DNA from: JAOAPY01 sp038237475
Lineage (GTDB): Bacteria > Acidobacteriota > Blastocatellia > Pyrinomonadales > Pyrinomonadaceae
Direction of reading: 5' to 3'
Assembly: GCA_038237475.1 (NCBI GenBank)
Contig: JBBRYS010000006.1
Location: 186,001 to 250,000 of the forward strand
DNA: 64,000 nt
Shown: positions 34,006 to 41,971 of the stretch, in pieces
How positions within the stretch are numbered: the stretch's first letter is position 1
How the letters are laid out: the number at the start of each line of letters is the position of its first letter
Position numbers and translations under genes: made by a program
The notes under the pieces: model-generated
Databases searched by the model: none
What the model saw: the letters and a program-made list of their open reading frames with translations, nothing else
What the model was told of the DNA's origin: nothing

Positions 34006-34782
34006 TTACTTATCGTATTGACTGCGCATCATACGGCCGGCCATGCGCACGATCAGCGAGCGCGGTACAAATCGTTCTGCCTCGACCATGAGGAAGTTGG
34101 TCCAGCCCGAAACGATGCTGCCCTGTTGGCGTGCCAGGCCGCTCAGTGCGGTATCCACCACTTCCTCGGGTGTTTGCGATGTTCGCGCTGGAGGTTTTTC
34201 GCCTCGCGCCGCCTCAAAAAAATTTGTCTCGGTAACGCCGGGACAGAGGCCCATGACCGTTACACCGTGTGCCCGATTTTCCTCCCACAAGGCTTCTGAG
34301 AACGAAAGCACGAACGCTTTAGTGGCCGCATAAGTTTGCATGAATGGCACGGGTTGAAACGCAGCGGTCGAAGCCACGTTAATAATCGCCCCCTGTTTCC
34401 GTTCGCGCATCGGCGGCAGAAATAGATAGCTCAGGGAAACCAGGGTCTTGATGTTCAGATCGATCATGTTGAGCTGGCGCTGCAAATCAATACTGGTAAA
34501 GTCTCCGAAAGCGCCAAAGCCGGCATTGTTAATTAACAGATCGATGGTCAAGCCCCGCTGCTGCGATTCTGCGAACAATTGCGCGGGCGATTCCGGCAAG
34601 CTCAAGTCCAGCGCGAGATGCTGCGCCCGGATGCTGTTCATGCGCCCCAGTTCATTACAGAGGGTGATTAGTTTGTCTTCCGAGCGAGCAACCAGCAGAA
34701 CATTGCGTCCCTGCGCGGCGAGCTTGCGGGCGAAGGCCTCGCCGATTCCACTGGAGGCGCCGGTAATAATTGCGGTATTCAT
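34006..34782 (-). CDS. Short-chain dehydrogenase/reductase
   Basis: A 258-aa classical SDR. TGASSGIGEAFARKLA (NADP-type glycine motif) is at residues 7-22, followed by LLINNAGFGAFG, the Ser in NVASTAAFQ and the YAATK active-site Tyr-Lys. GLCPGVTET follows. A hydrophobic/basic C-terminus (RSLIVRMAGRMMRSQYDK) resembles SDRs of the DltE/YqjQ type. The substrate is unknown. It is inserted between serA (36 bp away) and serC, so it shares their transcript. Confidence 0.85.
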   Translation of the reverse strand: MNTAIITGASSGIGEAFARKLAAQGRNVLLVARSEDKLITLCNELGRMNSIRAQHLALDLSLPESPAQLFAESQQRGLTIDLLINNAGFGAFGDFTSIDLQRQLNMIDLNIKTLVSLSYLFLPPMRERKQGAIINVASTAAFQPVPFMQTYAATKAFVLSFSEALWEENRAHGVTVMGLCPGVTETNFFEAARGEKPPARTSQTPEEVVDTALSGLARQQGSIVSGWTNFLMVEAERFVPRSLIVRMAGRMMRSQYDK

Positions 34783-34817
34783 TATTTAGAGTTGCTTCAT
34801 CCTCTTGTTTCAACCAT

Positions 34818-36023
34818 TCAGGTGATCTCGAGCACATTGAGCTCGATGATGTTCTTAGTATCCTGGCGTAACGCCGCGAGTGTCTCAGCTGACGGCGCAT
34901 TGTCCAGATTTATTCTTGCCACAGCTGCGGAGGCGCCTTCGAAGACGACGTTTTCCATTTCCTGCACGTTGATGTGCTCCGCTTTGATTGCGTCCAGCAC
35001 ACTCGCCAGGACTCCCGGGCGATCAAGATGACGAACAACCAAACGATGCGTCGCCGGAGTCTGGCGGGCCAGATTGATGACATTCGGAACGCGACCGGTC
35101 TCCTTGAATTCACGCACGATGCGCACAGTTTCAGCGGCGATTGCTTCCTGTGCCTGATCGGTGGAGGCGCCAATGTGATGCGTGCCGTAGAGATTCTCTT
35201 CCTTGCCGATGGGATCCATGAATTCAGCCGTGGCAGAGGTTGGTTCGATGGCATACACATCAAGGCCGGCGCGAATGCCGCGCGACTTCATCGCCGCAAT
35301 CAGCGCAGCCTGGTCCACTACTTCTCCGCGGGCAGTGTTGATGAAGTAAGCTCCCTCACGCATGGCATTGAAAAAGCCGGCGTTGATCGAGGCTTTGGTG
35401 TCTGCGTTTAAGGCAAAGTGAATGCTGACCACATCAGCGGCGCCGGCGACTTCCAATGGCGTTGCTTTGTATTCGATTCCCAGCGCGGCAGCTTTGTCTG
35501 GAGTTAAACTGCGACTCCAGGCAACTACAGGCATACCAAAGGCCCGGGCCCGGGGAATCATTTCCATTCCAATCTTGCCGAGGCCTACCAAGCCCAGGCT
35601 GCGACCATAGAGTCCGCGCGCTTTTGAAAACTCTTTTTTGTTCCACTCACCGCGACGCAAAGAGACCACGCTGTCGACGACACGACGGTCGAGAGCGAGG
35701 ATCAGGGCAAAGGCCAGTTCAGCTACGGCAATGGAATTTTTTCCCGGACAGTTGGAAACGTAAATGCCCCGCTTGGAGGCTGCAGCGACGTCGATGGTAT
35801 TGAATCCGGCGCCGGCGCGCACGACAAGCTTCACCGGGCCTGCGTCCAGCATCGGCTCTGTAACTTTCGTTCCGCGCACCACCAGCACATCGGGTCTGGT
35901 ATCGCGGATCGCGTTAGTGAGGGCTTCGTCTTTCAGATCGGGTTGATAAGTTGTTTCGCACCCGATAGCCTGCAAGCCAACGCGTCCCGACTCTTCGAAT
36001 TTATCTGCGATTAGTACGAGCAT
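34818..36023 (-). CDS. serA: D-3-phosphoglycerate dehydrogenase with C-terminal ACT domain
   Basis: A 401-aa D-2-hydroxyacid dehydrogenase. Key parts: VVRAGAGFNTIDVAAASKRG (substrate loop), GLVGLGKIGMEMIPRARAFG (NAD motif), INTARGEVVDQ (catalytic Arg region), LDVYAIEP (Glu) and GTHHIGAST (His). Residues about 325-400 form an ACT domain (RLVVRHLDRPGVLASVLDAI), which binds serine for feedback control in relatives. It catalyses the first step of serine synthesis. There is no Shine-Dalgarno: the start codon abuts a repeat patch (36024-36055), so the start or its translation mode is unusual. Confidence 0.9.
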   Translation of the reverse strand: MLVLIADKFEESGRVGLQAIGCETTYQPDLKDEALTNAIRDTRPDVLVVRGTKVTEPMLDAGPVKLVVRAGAGFNTIDVAAASKRGIYVSNCPGKNSIAVAELAFALILALDRRVVDSVVSLRRGEWNKKEFSKARGLYGRSLGLVGLGKIGMEMIPRARAFGMPVVAWSRSLTPDKAAALGIEYKATPLEVAGAADVVSIHFALNADTKASINAGFFNAMREGAYFINTARGEVVDQAALIAAMKSRGIRAGLDVYAIEPTSATAEFMDPIGKEENLYGTHHIGASTDQAQEAIAAETVRIVREFKETGRVPNVINLARQTPATHRLVVRHLDRPGVLASVLDAIKAEHINVQEMENVVFEGASAAVARINLDNAPSAETLAALRQDTKNIIELNVLEIT

Positions 36024-36055
36024 GTTTGTCAGTAGTCAGTTGTTAGTCGTTAATC
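36024..36055. repeat. Word-drift repeat (GTCAGT/AGTCGT/TGTTAGT) abutting the serA start
   Basis: About 30 bp of degenerate repeated words (plus strand: GTCAGTAGTCAGTTGTTAGT, then CGTTAA) fill half of the 64-bp gap between DUF1015 and serA and touch the serA ATG. The 13-nt word TAGTCAGTTGTTA (36033-36045) recurs exactly at 54551-54563 at another intergenic repeat patch. Similar STRR-like words are known from cyanobacterial intergenic regions. Confidence 0.55.
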
Positions 36056-36087
36056 CTGCACCAGAGAGTAACGAGAGAGGGACCTTC

Positions 36088-37314
36088 CTAAACGGTATGA
36101 ATCAACAATCCATCCCGCAGTTTTGGCTCAAACCAGGTGGACTTGGGCGGCATTATTTCGCCCGCATCGGAAACTTCCAATAAATCCTGTACGGTGGTTG
36201 GAAACAGCGCAAAGGCAACTGCGCCGCTGCCATCGTTTACCAGTCGCTCGAGTTCATCCGTGCCGCGAATGCCGCCTACAAAATCAATGCGCTTGTCGGT
36301 TCGCACATCCTTGATGCCGAGAATGGGATCCAGCAACCGCTCCTGCAATACGCTCACGTCGAGAGAAGCAACAACCCCCTCGGGCGCCGGCACGTCTGCC
36401 CGCAACGCCAAGCCATACCAATGGCCGCCCAGGTACATACTCCATCTGCGCGGTTCGGTTGGGGCGGGGCTGGCATCCTCGCTGAGGCTGAAACTCTCTC
36501 GCACCTGCTTAAGGAACTCGTCCTCTGAAAGACCATTGAGATCTTTGACCAGTCGGTTATAAGGCAGAATCTGTAGTTGCTCATCAGGAAACATGACGGC
36601 GAGAAAGAAGTTGTATTCTTCATCAGGTGTGTGAGCAAAGTTCTGTTCTTTCAATTCCGCACGGGCGCGACTGGCGCTGGCTGCGCGATGATGACCGTCG
36701 GCAATATAAAGCAACGGCACTTCACGAAAAGCTTCTGCGAAGCGAACCAGATCGGGTACGCGCCAGACAGTGTGTTGAATGCCGTCATCCGCAGTGAAGT
36801 CGTAGAGAGCCTGCGTCATGGTAGTTTCCATGACCATCGTGTCTATGTCGCGACGCGCGCGATAGGTGAGAAATACGGGACCGGTTTGGGCGCGGAGCAC
36901 GAGCATGTGATGGGTGCGATCGTCTTCTTTATCGCGGCGCGTCCGCTCATGCTTCTTGATCAGATCCTGATCGTATTCATCCACCGAACAGCAGGCGACG
37001 ACACCGATTTGTTCATGCGTCCCCATCACCAAACGGTAAACATAGATGCTCGGTGAGCTTTCAACCTCCAGCGGACAGGCCTCCTTTAGAATTTCAAAAT
37101 TTTTGCCGGCCCGGCGGTAAACGGCATCGCTGTGTAAATCGGTTCCTTCGGGCAGATCGATTTCCGGCCGCGAGACGTGCAAAAAACTCAGCGGGTTACC
37201 CGCCGCGAGGGCCTTTGCCTCAGCTGTATTGACGACGTCATAAGGAACGCTGGCGACCTCTCTTGCCCGTGCGGCGGTGGGTCGCAAAGCACTAAAGGGA
37301 CGGATATTAGCCAC
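36088..37314 (-). CDS. DUF1015 family protein
   Basis: A 408-aa protein that starts IRPFSALRPT, as DUF1015 proteins do, and contains SVPYDVVNTAEAKALAAGNP, IKKHERTRRDKEDDRTHH, the highly conserved YIADGHHRAASASRA, and a late FVGGIRGTDEL. The conserved His and Asp in DGHHR suggest a catalytic or metal site, but no activity is established for the family. It is the first gene of a leftward operon with serA, SDR and serC. DUF1015 genes are found beside serA/serC in other phyla, so a role linked to serine or phosphoserine metabolism is a context-based inference. Confidence 0.88.
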   Translation of the reverse strand: MANIRPFSALRPTAARAREVASVPYDVVNTAEAKALAAGNPLSFLHVSRPEIDLPEGTDLHSDAVYRRAGKNFEILKEACPLEVESSPSIYVYRLVMGTHEQIGVVACCSVDEYDQDLIKKHERTRRDKEDDRTHHMLVLRAQTGPVFLTYRARRDIDTMVMETTMTQALYDFTADDGIQHTVWRVPDLVRFAEAFREVPLLYIADGHHRAASASRARAELKEQNFAHTPDEEYNFFLAVMFPDEQLQILPYNRLVKDLNGLSEDEFLKQVRESFSLSEDASPAPTEPRRWSMYLGGHWYGLALRADVPAPEGVVASLDVSVLQERLLDPILGIKDVRTDKRIDFVGGIRGTDELERLVNDGSGAVAFALFPTTVQDLLEVSDAGEIMPPKSTWFEPKLRDGLLIHTV

Positions 37315-37603
37315 TCAAGAAACTCCTCTTGAATCTCGATGGTCGCCGGCGCAACAGTCTGAGATTACTTAACAGATTGTCGCACCGGTTGTAATGCAAA
37401 TGCGTGCTCTAAGACTATCCGGTTCAGCAATGTCTTAGCAAGTCTGGCCTCAGAATTCGCGTGCTGACTAATAGCGTCCGATGCATTAGAATAACCCGCG
37501 CACTCAATTAAAAAACCTGCCTGCAAGTATCGAACCGCCGGTGGAAGCTACTTTCGATCAGAAAGAGTAAATACGCGACTGAGTTTCATGAGGGACGTTG
37601 GCA

Positions 37604-38062
37604 ATGGAAAATGAATGCAAACGAATTCAGCAACAGTTGACGCGCTCATTCGCCGGTCCGGCCTGGCATGGGCCCTCGGTGATGGAATTGTTGGAAGGGG
37701 TGACTGCCGCGCAAGCCGCAGCACGCCCCATCAGTTCAGCCCACAGCATCTGGGAGCTTGTCCTGCACATTGCGGCCTGGAATAGAGCAGCCACCAGAAG
37801 ACTTAATGGAGACCGGGCCAACCTCTCCGAGGAAGAAAACTTTCCCTCAACGGGCGACGGCAACGAAGGCGCCTGGGAGCAGGCACTTGAAGTTCTGCGA
37901 AGAAATCATCACGAACTGCACGAAGCGATTGGCCGCGTGGACGTTGCGCGGCTCGATCAACCTATTTTGGAAGATATGACCTCGGTGTCTGGCACGCTGC
38001 ATGGCGTCATTCAACACAACCTCTACCATGCTGGACAAATCGCGCTTTTGAAGAAGGCCTGA
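37604..38062 (+). CDS. DinB-like four-helix protein
   Basis: About 152 aa from ATG 37604 (a TTG two codons upstream is possible). It shows the DinB/YfiT fold signature: His in SIWELVLHIAAWNRAATRRL and the paired His of VIQHNLYHAGQIALLKKA, the usual nickel/zinc triad of putative metal-dependent hydrolases or thiol transferases. Cofactor and substrate are unknown. It is divergent from the DUF1015 operon (289-bp gap without a gene) and 91 bp ahead of the pterin dehydratase gene. Confidence 0.8.
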   Translation: MENECKRIQQQLTRSFAGPAWHGPSVMELLEGVTAAQAAARPISSAHSIWELVLHIAAWNRAATRRLNGDRANLSEEENFPSTGDGNEGAWEQALEVLRRNHHELHEAIGRVDVARLDQPILEDMTSVSGTLHGVIQHNLYHAGQIALLKKA

Positions 38063-38153
38063 CCCACTGCTCCTTAGTTTGTTGAAGGTGGCAGCCTGTG
38101 GGCAGATGAACGTCCGCTCTGTGAGAAATTATCGGTGTGACAAGGAGACTCTG

Positions 38154-38504
38154 ATGTCAGATTTAGCTACACGCGATTGCGTGCCATGCCGCGGCGGGGT
38201 CCCGCCATTACACGGCGAGCAGATTAAGAATCTACTGAGTGAACTGAAAGGGTGGGAGGTAATCTCTGCGCATCATCTTCAGAAGAGCTACCAGTTCGAC
38301 AATTTTTTAGCCGCATTGGAGTTCGTGAATCGGGTCGGCCAGTTGGCCGAAGCTCAGGGACACCATCCTGATATTAGCTTCGGCTGGGGGTATTGTCAGA
38401 TTAAGATTTTTACACACAAGATTGATGGATTAACGGAAAGCGATTTCATTTTGGCTGCCAGGATGGATCAGATCGAACCTCAGCCACCCACCAATATTTC
38501 CTGA
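38154..38504 (+). CDS. Pterin-4a-carbinolamine dehydratase
   Basis: About 116 aa from ATG 38154, which has AAGGAG upstream; the frame is open 25 more codons. The family signature is complete: AEAQGHHPDISFGWGYCQIK with the catalytic His pair and the following FTHKIDGLTESDF. It dehydrates 4a-hydroxytetrahydrobiopterin, recycling the cofactor of aromatic amino acid hydroxylases; bacterial members may also act in pterin/molybdenum metabolism. No hydroxylase is nearby. Its 3' end overlaps the convergent glycosyltransferase by 25 bp. Confidence 0.9.
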   Translation: MSDLATRDCVPCRGGVPPLHGEQIKNLLSELKGWEVISAHHLQKSYQFDNFLAALEFVNRVGQLAEAQGHHPDISFGWGYCQIKIFTHKIDGLTESDFILAARMDQIEPQPPTNIS

Positions 38505-39589
38505 TAGATCTTTTCAGTGGCAGCGATCATCCGCTCAAGACTGAAACGCTCCGCGATGCTGGCGCGCCCGGCCTCACCGAGGCGGCGTCTTTTATCTGCA
38601 TCCTCAAGCAATTCCGCCAGTGCCGCCGCCATTTGCTCGACAGCCTTGACCGGCACCAGCAATCCGGATTGTTGATGGCTGATTATTTCTCGCGCGCCTT
38701 CAGTCTCAGTCGCTACAACAGGCACGCCACTGGCCATTGCTTCAGCGATTGCGAGACCAAACGATTCGCTGCGCGAGGCTGAGACAAAAACATCAAGCGC
38801 GCGATAGAACGAAGCCAGGTCTTGAACCCAGCCCACAATTTGCGCTGAGCCTTTAAGGTTCAATTGGGAGACAAGCTTCTCCAGTGCCGCCAGGTTCTCT
38901 CCGCTGCCCGAAGAGTCGACTCCTGCAATCACGAATCTGGCTTGAGCAAAACGGGGGCCGATCAATGCGGCAGCACGAAGAAACTCCTCATGCCCCTTCA
39001 ATGGTGTAATCGCACCGACACTGCCGATCAATAACTCGTCCGCGCCGATATTCCAGTCGCGCCGTATCTCATTCGCCTCGCTTGACGATCGGTTACTCTC
39101 AAATTTTTCCAGGTCAATACCATTAGGCACGACCACTATTCTTTCTGCCGGCAAGAGGCCTGTCAGACTACGCTTGACTGCCGGGGAAACTGCTATCACT
39201 CGACTGACGCCGGAAAGAGTTATTGAGTGCAGGCGATTAAGAGGAAACAGAACGTGACGAGTGATGATCAGTTTGCAGCGGGCATGGCGCCGAGTTGCAT
39301 AAAAGGCCAGAGGATAATCTCGACCCAAATGTGCATGCACTACTTCAATCTTGTGAGCGTCTATGTAAGCGAACAATTTTCGGGCACTGATGGCATCCAG
39401 TGCGTTGCGCAAAGGTAAGGTGCTGACATGTCCCTCACGCAGCGCTGGCAGTTCGGTGAGTAGAGGAGAACCGGGCCGCAGCACTGCATGGACTTCATGA
39501 CCGCGAGCGGCGAGTCCATTCGCGAGGTCGGCAAGGTGCCGCTCGCCGCCTCCAAAAGATTTCGCTGAACAGAGCTGGAGTATTTTCAA
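38480..39589 (-). CDS. Glycosyltransferase family 4 protein
   Basis: A 369-aa GT-B enzyme. The N-terminal half has SFGGGERHLADLANGLAARG (acceptor side, G-G-x-E motif). The C-terminal half has VVPNGIDLEKF, GSVGAITPLKGHEEFLRA and the nucleotide-sugar EX7E motif SESFGLAIAEAMASGVPV. There is no membrane anchor. It transfers a sugar from an NDP-sugar with retention, probably to a lipid- or polysaccharide-linked acceptor; specificity cannot be read. It stands alone with overlapping convergent termination. Confidence 0.88.
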   Translation of the reverse strand: MKILQLCSAKSFGGGERHLADLANGLAARGHEVHAVLRPGSPLLTELPALREGHVSTLPLRNALDAISARKLFAYIDAHKIEVVHAHLGRDYPLAFYATRRHARCKLIITRHVLFPLNRLHSITLSGVSRVIAVSPAVKRSLTGLLPAERIVVVPNGIDLEKFESNRSSSEANEIRRDWNIGADELLIGSVGAITPLKGHEEFLRAAALIGPRFAQARFVIAGVDSSGSGENLAALEKLVSQLNLKGSAQIVGWVQDLASFYRALDVFVSASRSESFGLAIAEAMASGVPVVATETEGAREIISHQQSGLLVPVKAVEQMAAALAELLEDADKRRRLGEAGRASIAERFSLERMIAATEKIYQEILVGG

Positions 39590-39877
39590 GTGTCTGGCGC
39601 CTGTGTTTCGTTAGTCCCCGCGGAAGCTTCAAAGGCGGCGAGATGATAATCGAACTGGACTGATGAGCGGTAACTGTACCTTTACTTTGATCCTCATCTC
39701 AAGACCCGGCGATCGCATCAACGTATTAAACCCAAACACGCCGACTACGGAGTGTTTGCTTAACGATGCGCTGCCTTCTCTGTCCTGAAGGCTCATGACA
39801 GAAAACTGCGGCGGCATGCCTATTGCGATCTGGAGCCGTGTTCCCTTGATGACTCTTACAACAGGAGAAACTTATCT

Positions 39878-40384
39878 ATGTCCACGTCTAAACTCATAAC
39901 CGGACTTTTTACAAACCGCACTGCCGCCGAGTCCGCGGTCGACGCCATCGTGAAGCGAGGATATTCTCGAGATGACATCAGTGTGTTGATGTCTGATGCC
40001 ACGAAGTCCAAAGAATTTGCTCTGCAAACCCGTACCCACGCCGTCGATGGCGCCGGCATAGGCGGCGCAGTGGGAGGAGCTGTGGGCGCAGTGCTGGCTG
40101 CGGTGGTGGCTGTCGGCACGACTCTCTTCCTGCCTGGACTTAACCTGGTTATTGCCGGCCCAATTGCCGCCGCATTGGCGGGCGCAGGCGCCGGGGGCGC
40201 GACGGGGGGCTTGATAGGCGGCCTCATTGGCGCCGGTATTCCCGAACATCGTGCGAAGGTTTATGACACAGGCATTCGCGGCGGCGGTATCCTGCTTGGT
40301 GTTGAAGCCAAGACTGATTCAGACGCGGAGAATCTCGAAAAATTGCTGGAAGACGTCGGGGCGCAATACGTACGCGCCGAGTAA
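39878..40384 (+). CDS. YflT-like stress protein with glycine-zipper core
   Basis: A 168-aa protein with a clean N-terminal general-stress-17M-like domain (LITGLFTNRTAAESAVDAIV, then RGYSRDDISVLMSD), a central Gly/Ala-rich hydrophobic segment (about residues 58-120; GAGIGGAVGGAVGAVLAAVV) and a second short alpha/beta part (GGGILLGVEAKTDSDAENL). Such proteins are induced by heat, salt or osmotic stress in other bacteria. An AGGAG site precedes the ATG. The CsbD gene on the other strand shares its terminator region, consistent with a stress-response pair. Confidence 0.75.
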   Translation: MSTSKLITGLFTNRTAAESAVDAIVKRGYSRDDISVLMSDATKSKEFALQTRTHAVDGAGIGGAVGGAVGAVLAAVVAVGTTLFLPGLNLVIAGPIAAALAGAGAGGATGGLIGGLIGAGIPEHRAKVYDTGIRGGGILLGVEAKTDSDAENLEKLLEDVGAQYVRAE

Positions 40385-40497
40385 TTTCGGTAGGCTGCGC
40401 GCGGACGTTACTGTGAGGACGGGCTCGCATGTCAGATCACGGTATTGAGTACGGCCAGCAACAAGCCAGGAACCGGGGCAGCTTGCCGCAATAAAAA

Positions 40498-40525
40498 AGT
40501 CTGCGTTGACAACTCAACGCAGACT
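40498..40525 (-). terminator. Bidirectional terminator between YflT-like and CsbD genes
   Basis: A perfect 12-bp stem (AGTCTGCGTTGA with its complement) and a CAAC loop. On the minus strand it is followed directly by six U residues, making a textbook end for the csbD transcript. On the plus strand it is followed by CTTCTTATT and can also end the YflT-like transcript. Confidence 0.85.
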
Positions 40526-40548
40526 CTTCTTATTAGTTGACGAAGAAA

Positions 40549-40761
40549 TTATTTTCCTATGGCCTTGCCAATGTCCTCGATTGTCTCTCCTACTTTTCGC
40601 TTGGCGGTTCCGTAGCCTTCACGGAGTTCGCCGCCCGCTCGGTCGGCTGTTCCTTCATTCTCCAGCTCGGGGTCGTCGAAAGCCTGACCGGCCTTTTCTT
40701 TGACGTTGCCCTTGACCTGATCAAATTTTCCCTTGATCTCATCTTTGTTTGGTAGTCCCAT
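40549..40761 (-). CDS. CsbD-family stress protein
   Basis: A 70-aa very hydrophilic protein, N-terminal MGLPNKDEIKGKFDQVKGNV, then KEKAGQAF, the CsbD signature, with a second helical half (GYGTAKRKVGETIEDIGKAIG). Family members are sigma-B-type general stress proteins of unknown mechanism. A GGAGG ribosome site lies 6 nt upstream. It is convergent with the YflT-like gene across a strong terminator. Confidence 0.85.
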   Translation of the reverse strand: MGLPNKDEIKGKFDQVKGNVKEKAGQAFDDPELENEGTADRAGGELREGYGTAKRKVGETIEDIGKAIGK

Positions 40762-40919
40762 GTCGAACCTCCTCTTGAAATCGGCCAGCGACCAGCCTTC
40801 TGTTAAAGGAAGCTAGAGCAAATGACGTTCCCTCTGAAAATAGCGGGCTAAAACGGGAGAAGGGCCGGCCAGACTGTATCGCTAAGGAAGTCGTGTGCTT
40901 GAAACTGGGACACTTCAGA

Positions 40920-41741
40920 TCAGGTGGAAAGAACCATTTCGTCAGCAGTACGCTCGTCCCTGATCTGCTTCACGAATCTCGAATCGTCTTCACAGAGCGG
41001 CAAACGCACCTCAAAGCGCGTGCCTTCCCCGGGGTCGCTGACCACCATGATCTGCCCGGCATGGCGCGAGATGATTCCATGCGAAGCCGACAATCCCAGG
41101 CCTCACGGTGAGCGAATTCCAGGATCCGGCGCAAGGCCTTGGCGCCTTCTTCCACCGCATTAGTAATTACCCTGAGGCTCTTCGAAGTGGGTTCGTCCAT
41201 GCCTCGCATGAGCAGAAGCTGGGCCCGCCCCTGGATTACAGTCAATGAGTTATTCAGGTTGTGAGCTACACCGGCCGCAAGTTCACCTACGGCCCGAAGC
41301 TTGTCGGACTGCATCATCAGTTCCTGTGCCCGCTTGCGTTCAGTGACATCGCGGAGGAACACGAGTACTCCCGAAACATTCCCGTCTTTCCACAGAGGAG
41401 AGGTTTGAGCTTCGACATCGCCCGTCGTGCCATCGGTTCGTATCGCCCGGACTTCAAATTGAGTTTCCTCACCAGCCAGGGTTAGCTGGAGGTGTTGTTG
41501 AGTCAGTTCGCGCGAGATAGGAGCGATAAACTCGTGAAAGTAGCGACCGGCCAGCAAACAATTGGTCATTCTCCGCCCTTTCATTCATCCAAAGGATACG
41601 ACCCTCGCGATCAAGCGTGTAGATCTCATCTGGCGTCAGGTCGGCAATACTTGCGAGGAATGACTTATTTTCCAGAGCCTCAGCTTCAGCCCGTCGCAGT
41701 TGCGAGACGCTACTTAATTTAGGACTATTTGCAGTGGTCAT
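40920..41741 (-). pseudogene. Decayed PAS-histidine kinase (frameshift plus internal deletion)
   Basis: The gene opens at ATG 41741 with a PAS domain (TPDEIYTLDREGRILWMNE). Near 41,560 it must shift frame to continue (LLAGRYFHEFIAPISREL ... VFLRDVTERKRAQEL). The HisKA domain with H-box GVAHNLNNSL follows and ends at LRRILEFAHR. At about 41,100-41,115 the frame changes again and jumps directly into the last part of the HATPase domain (LGLSASHGIISRHAG ... DPGEGTRFEVRLP), read to the TGA at 40920-40922. The N-box and G1 box are absent, so roughly 80-100 residues are deleted. It resembles the HisKA region of the giant kinase at 24.3 kb. Confidence 0.8.
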
Positions 41742-41916
41742 CTTGGATTTCCAGAGGATTTGGAACTTTGGTGGTGAGAAACCACCCGGCGGGCCCAGTT
41801 ATCCTACCAAATCCCAACGCTTACGCGTTAGAGGAAAATTGAATGGCCGGCTGAACGCTTGGTAAATTGGTGCGGGCAGGTATGTCTGACTGAGTAGAGA
41901 GTTCGTTCTAAAGCAA

Positions 41917-41951
41917 ATCGGGTGCGCCCTGATTATAAGGACGCACCCGAT
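41917..41951 (-). terminator. Terminator of the TonB-dependent receptor gene
   Basis: A perfect 10-bp stem (ATCGGGTGCG with CGCACCCGAT) and a 15-nt loop, starting 21 bp after the receptor stop codon. On the minus strand it is followed by TTGCTTT. Confidence 0.65.
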
Positions 41952-41971
41952 AGGGTTGTAACGGTTAGTTG

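Noticed and set aside
39734..39757. Imperfect palindrome AAACACGCCG/CGGAGTGTTT between the GT4 and YflT-like genes
   Set aside because: One mismatch, a four-base loop and no U-tract; it lies upstream of both divergent genes. Not strong enough to call an operator or terminator.
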